DNA from: Physocladia obscura | Taxonomy: Eukaryota > Chytridiomycota > Chytridiomycetes > Chytridiales > Chytriomycetaceae | Direction of reading: 5' to 3' | Assembly (NCBI GenBank): GCA_027596945.1 | Contig: JADGJH010000420.1 | Location: 1 to 18,936 of the forward strand | DNA: 18,936 bases | Shown: positions 17,654 to 18,936 of the stretch, in pieces | Layout of the letters: every line of letters starts with the position of its first letter | Position numbering within the stretch: position 1 is the stretch's first letter | Program-made: the position numbers and the translations under genes | Notes under the pieces: model-generated | Told to the model about the DNA's origin: nothing | The model's database searches: none | Seen by the model: the letters and a program-made list of their open reading frames with translations, nothing else

Positions 17654-18617
17654 AGCTTACATTGATGAAAATACAAAATTGGACAGTTTTGGTATAGTTC
17701 AACAAGCTAGTTTTGACATTCAATTGTGTATTTTTTCCATTTGAGACAACAAAAACCATAACAGCAGTCAGTGATTGTTGATTACTTCAAGAAATCCTGA
17801 AGCAACTAGTCAGATGCTTTGAAAAAAAGTAATAAAGATGTTGATCTTGGCCAAGGAAGTTGAAATTTAATTACCTTTCAACTGTCATCTGATGTATTTC
17901 TCTCTGCAACAACAGCCATCTTTTGGCAGTCTAATTTTGACTATTTTTTGGTCAATAATTATTATGGTTAGTTGTTGGCCAAAAATCAGATAAGTTGCCT
18001 AAAATTTCTAATTTTTTTTTAGACCATTAACTAACAGATTTTTCTAACAGTAAAAAATGGCACTAAAACTTTTGAAAATTGGTCAAGATCAAAAAAAAAA
18101 AAAGAAATATTACTGATTCCAGCGCCGTTGCCTACACTTGCCATTTTTTGGGATGCCCAGCTTTTACAGGTGCTGAACAATCTTCAATCAAACCAGTTTG
18201 GACTGACCACTTCAAGATTCCAAAGTTTGCAAAGATAAAATGGTAGAAGTTGTAGTGTCCTGGAGAGTGGTCATGCTGTTAAGCCTCTGTAATGGGTTAG
18301 TGCCATAGAAATCCCTTGAAAGCCCAATTTTATTGAGATCTTTCTTTTATATAAAATAACCCCATGCGGACTTTCACAATTCCAAACTAAACAGCAGAGG
18401 AATATTGGAAGGAGTTTCTAACCTGGAAAGAGCTAATATGGCTTTTGTTAGAAATTTCTGGATTTCTTCTGACATTGACATAAAAATGGAAATTTTCCCT
18501 GGTGTTTGAGTTTAGCATTTTTGCTCTCTAACACCAGATTTAAGACTTAACACCCCATCATATGTTGTCCCTGCTGGACACAACATCACCCTCCTTCCTT
18601 TTCAAAACATTGACTAA

Positions 18618-18824
18618 TCATTGTGGCAATTTTGCGGTTTTTGGGTTTAGGCTCATATGATAATCTTGAATAATTGCTGTGTCATGAAAGTTGGTGTATT
18701 TCACCCATTTATTTAATCCCTCACTACACTCCTTCCACTTGACCAAATACTCCATCAGCCCTTCAACTCAAATGTAGTTATCAAGGATGCATTCAATTTT
18801 GACACAGTCTAAATCAAATTCACC
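18618..18824 (-). mobile_element. decayed Ty3/gypsy chromovirus pol end (chromodomain remnant)
   Basis: Minus-strand frame from about 18824 to a stop at 18618-18620. It reads CVKIECILD, then an in-frame TGA at 18768-18770, then GLMEYLVKWKECSEGLNKWV and a helix-like end IIQDYHMSLN. This follows the chromodomain plan (V..ILD.R...G..EYLVKWKGY....NTWEP..NL..A...I..YH) found after integrase in chromovirus pol. The usual G of KWKGY is E, and the WEP glutamate is lost. The internal stop and these changes mark an inactive copy. The integrase should lie beyond the right edge. A decayed host chromodomain gene is the alternative. Confidence 0.65.
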
Positions 18825-18936
18825 TGAGATGAGCTTGAGCTGCAACAGTGAGTAATTCCTGTTGTGAAACTGAAGGCAGGGATGAAACAACAGAAGGTTC
18901 AAAGTGGCTAATGGGATTTGTAACGGAAGTGTTTTG

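Larger units (their letters stand above)
16253..18617. other. AT-rich gene-poor region, repeat-like, no supported gene
   Basis: After the cyclin gene the sequence becomes AT-rich and loses the dense exon-intron pattern of the left part. Only short open frames occur, often broken by stops and shifts, as in decayed repeats. A minus-strand chromodomain remnant begins at the right end, so the 3' flank or long terminal repeat of that element could fall in this stretch; I could not find repeat ends. Two frames with coding-like composition are listed separately. Confidence 0.45.

Noticed and set aside
18560..18583. Imperfect inverted repeat TGTTGTCC ... GGACACAACA, considered as a long terminal repeat end or hairpin.
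   Set aside because: The arms do not match perfectly, and no second copy or target-site duplication was found in the window.
1..18936. CRISPR array, bacterial operon or prophage content.
   Set aside because: No spaced direct repeats or ribosome binding sites. Genes have spliceosomal introns, and the YbjQ genes, though a bacterial-type family, are intron-bearing.

Overview
The window is nuclear DNA from a fungus. Genes carry short GT-AG introns (about 50-150 bp), AATAAA signals sit just past several stops, and T/A homopolymer runs fill introns and spacers. The protein set (NRC-2/Fpk1-type kinase, Sly41-like carrier, Skt5/Chs4-like chitin synthase activator with a CaaX end, Pho85-type cyclin) is fungal. 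The high intron density and the BCH-RhoGAP architecture make an early-diverging lineage such as a chytrid my best guess, but this is not proven.

Layout: (1) 46-1025 +, the 3' part of an AGC kinase gene, cut by the window edge. (2) 1026-2773, a long T-rich spacer with no gene I can support. (3) 2774-3490 +, a short nuclear gene for mitochondrial ribosomal protein uS3. (4) 3491-4293, a convergent spacer. (5) 4294-6052 -, a Sly41-like triose-phosphate-translocator-family carrier, divergent from (6) 6274-8394 +, an NRAMP metal transporter. (7) 8462-11147 +, a Skt5/Chs4-like Sel1-repeat protein that starts only 67 bp after the NRAMP stop. (8) 11369-11918 - and 12003-12584 +, two paralogous YbjQ/UPF0145 proteins that share an 84-bp bidirectional promoter. 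(9) 12672-14865 +, a BCH (Sec14-like) plus RhoGAP protein with a reading-frame problem in exon 2. (10) 15274-16252 +, a Pcl1-like cyclin. (11) 16253-18936, AT-rich, gene-poor and repeat-like, with small orphan ORFs and, at the right edge on the minus strand, a decayed chromodomain of the kind found at the end of Ty3/gypsy chromovirus pol.

The genes are independent transcription units, not an operon. A loose theme is the cell surface and polarity: Fpk1-type flippase kinases, Skt5, RhoGAPs and Pcl1 cyclins all act in polarised growth in yeast. Sly41 and NRAMP are membrane carriers. No wholly new system is evident. The most unusual items are the divergent YbjQ pair with a palindrome in its promoter, the nuclear uS3m that lacks the usual C-terminal domain, the frame conflict in the BCH exon, and a 31-nt micro-exon carrying the NRAMP DPGN metal site.
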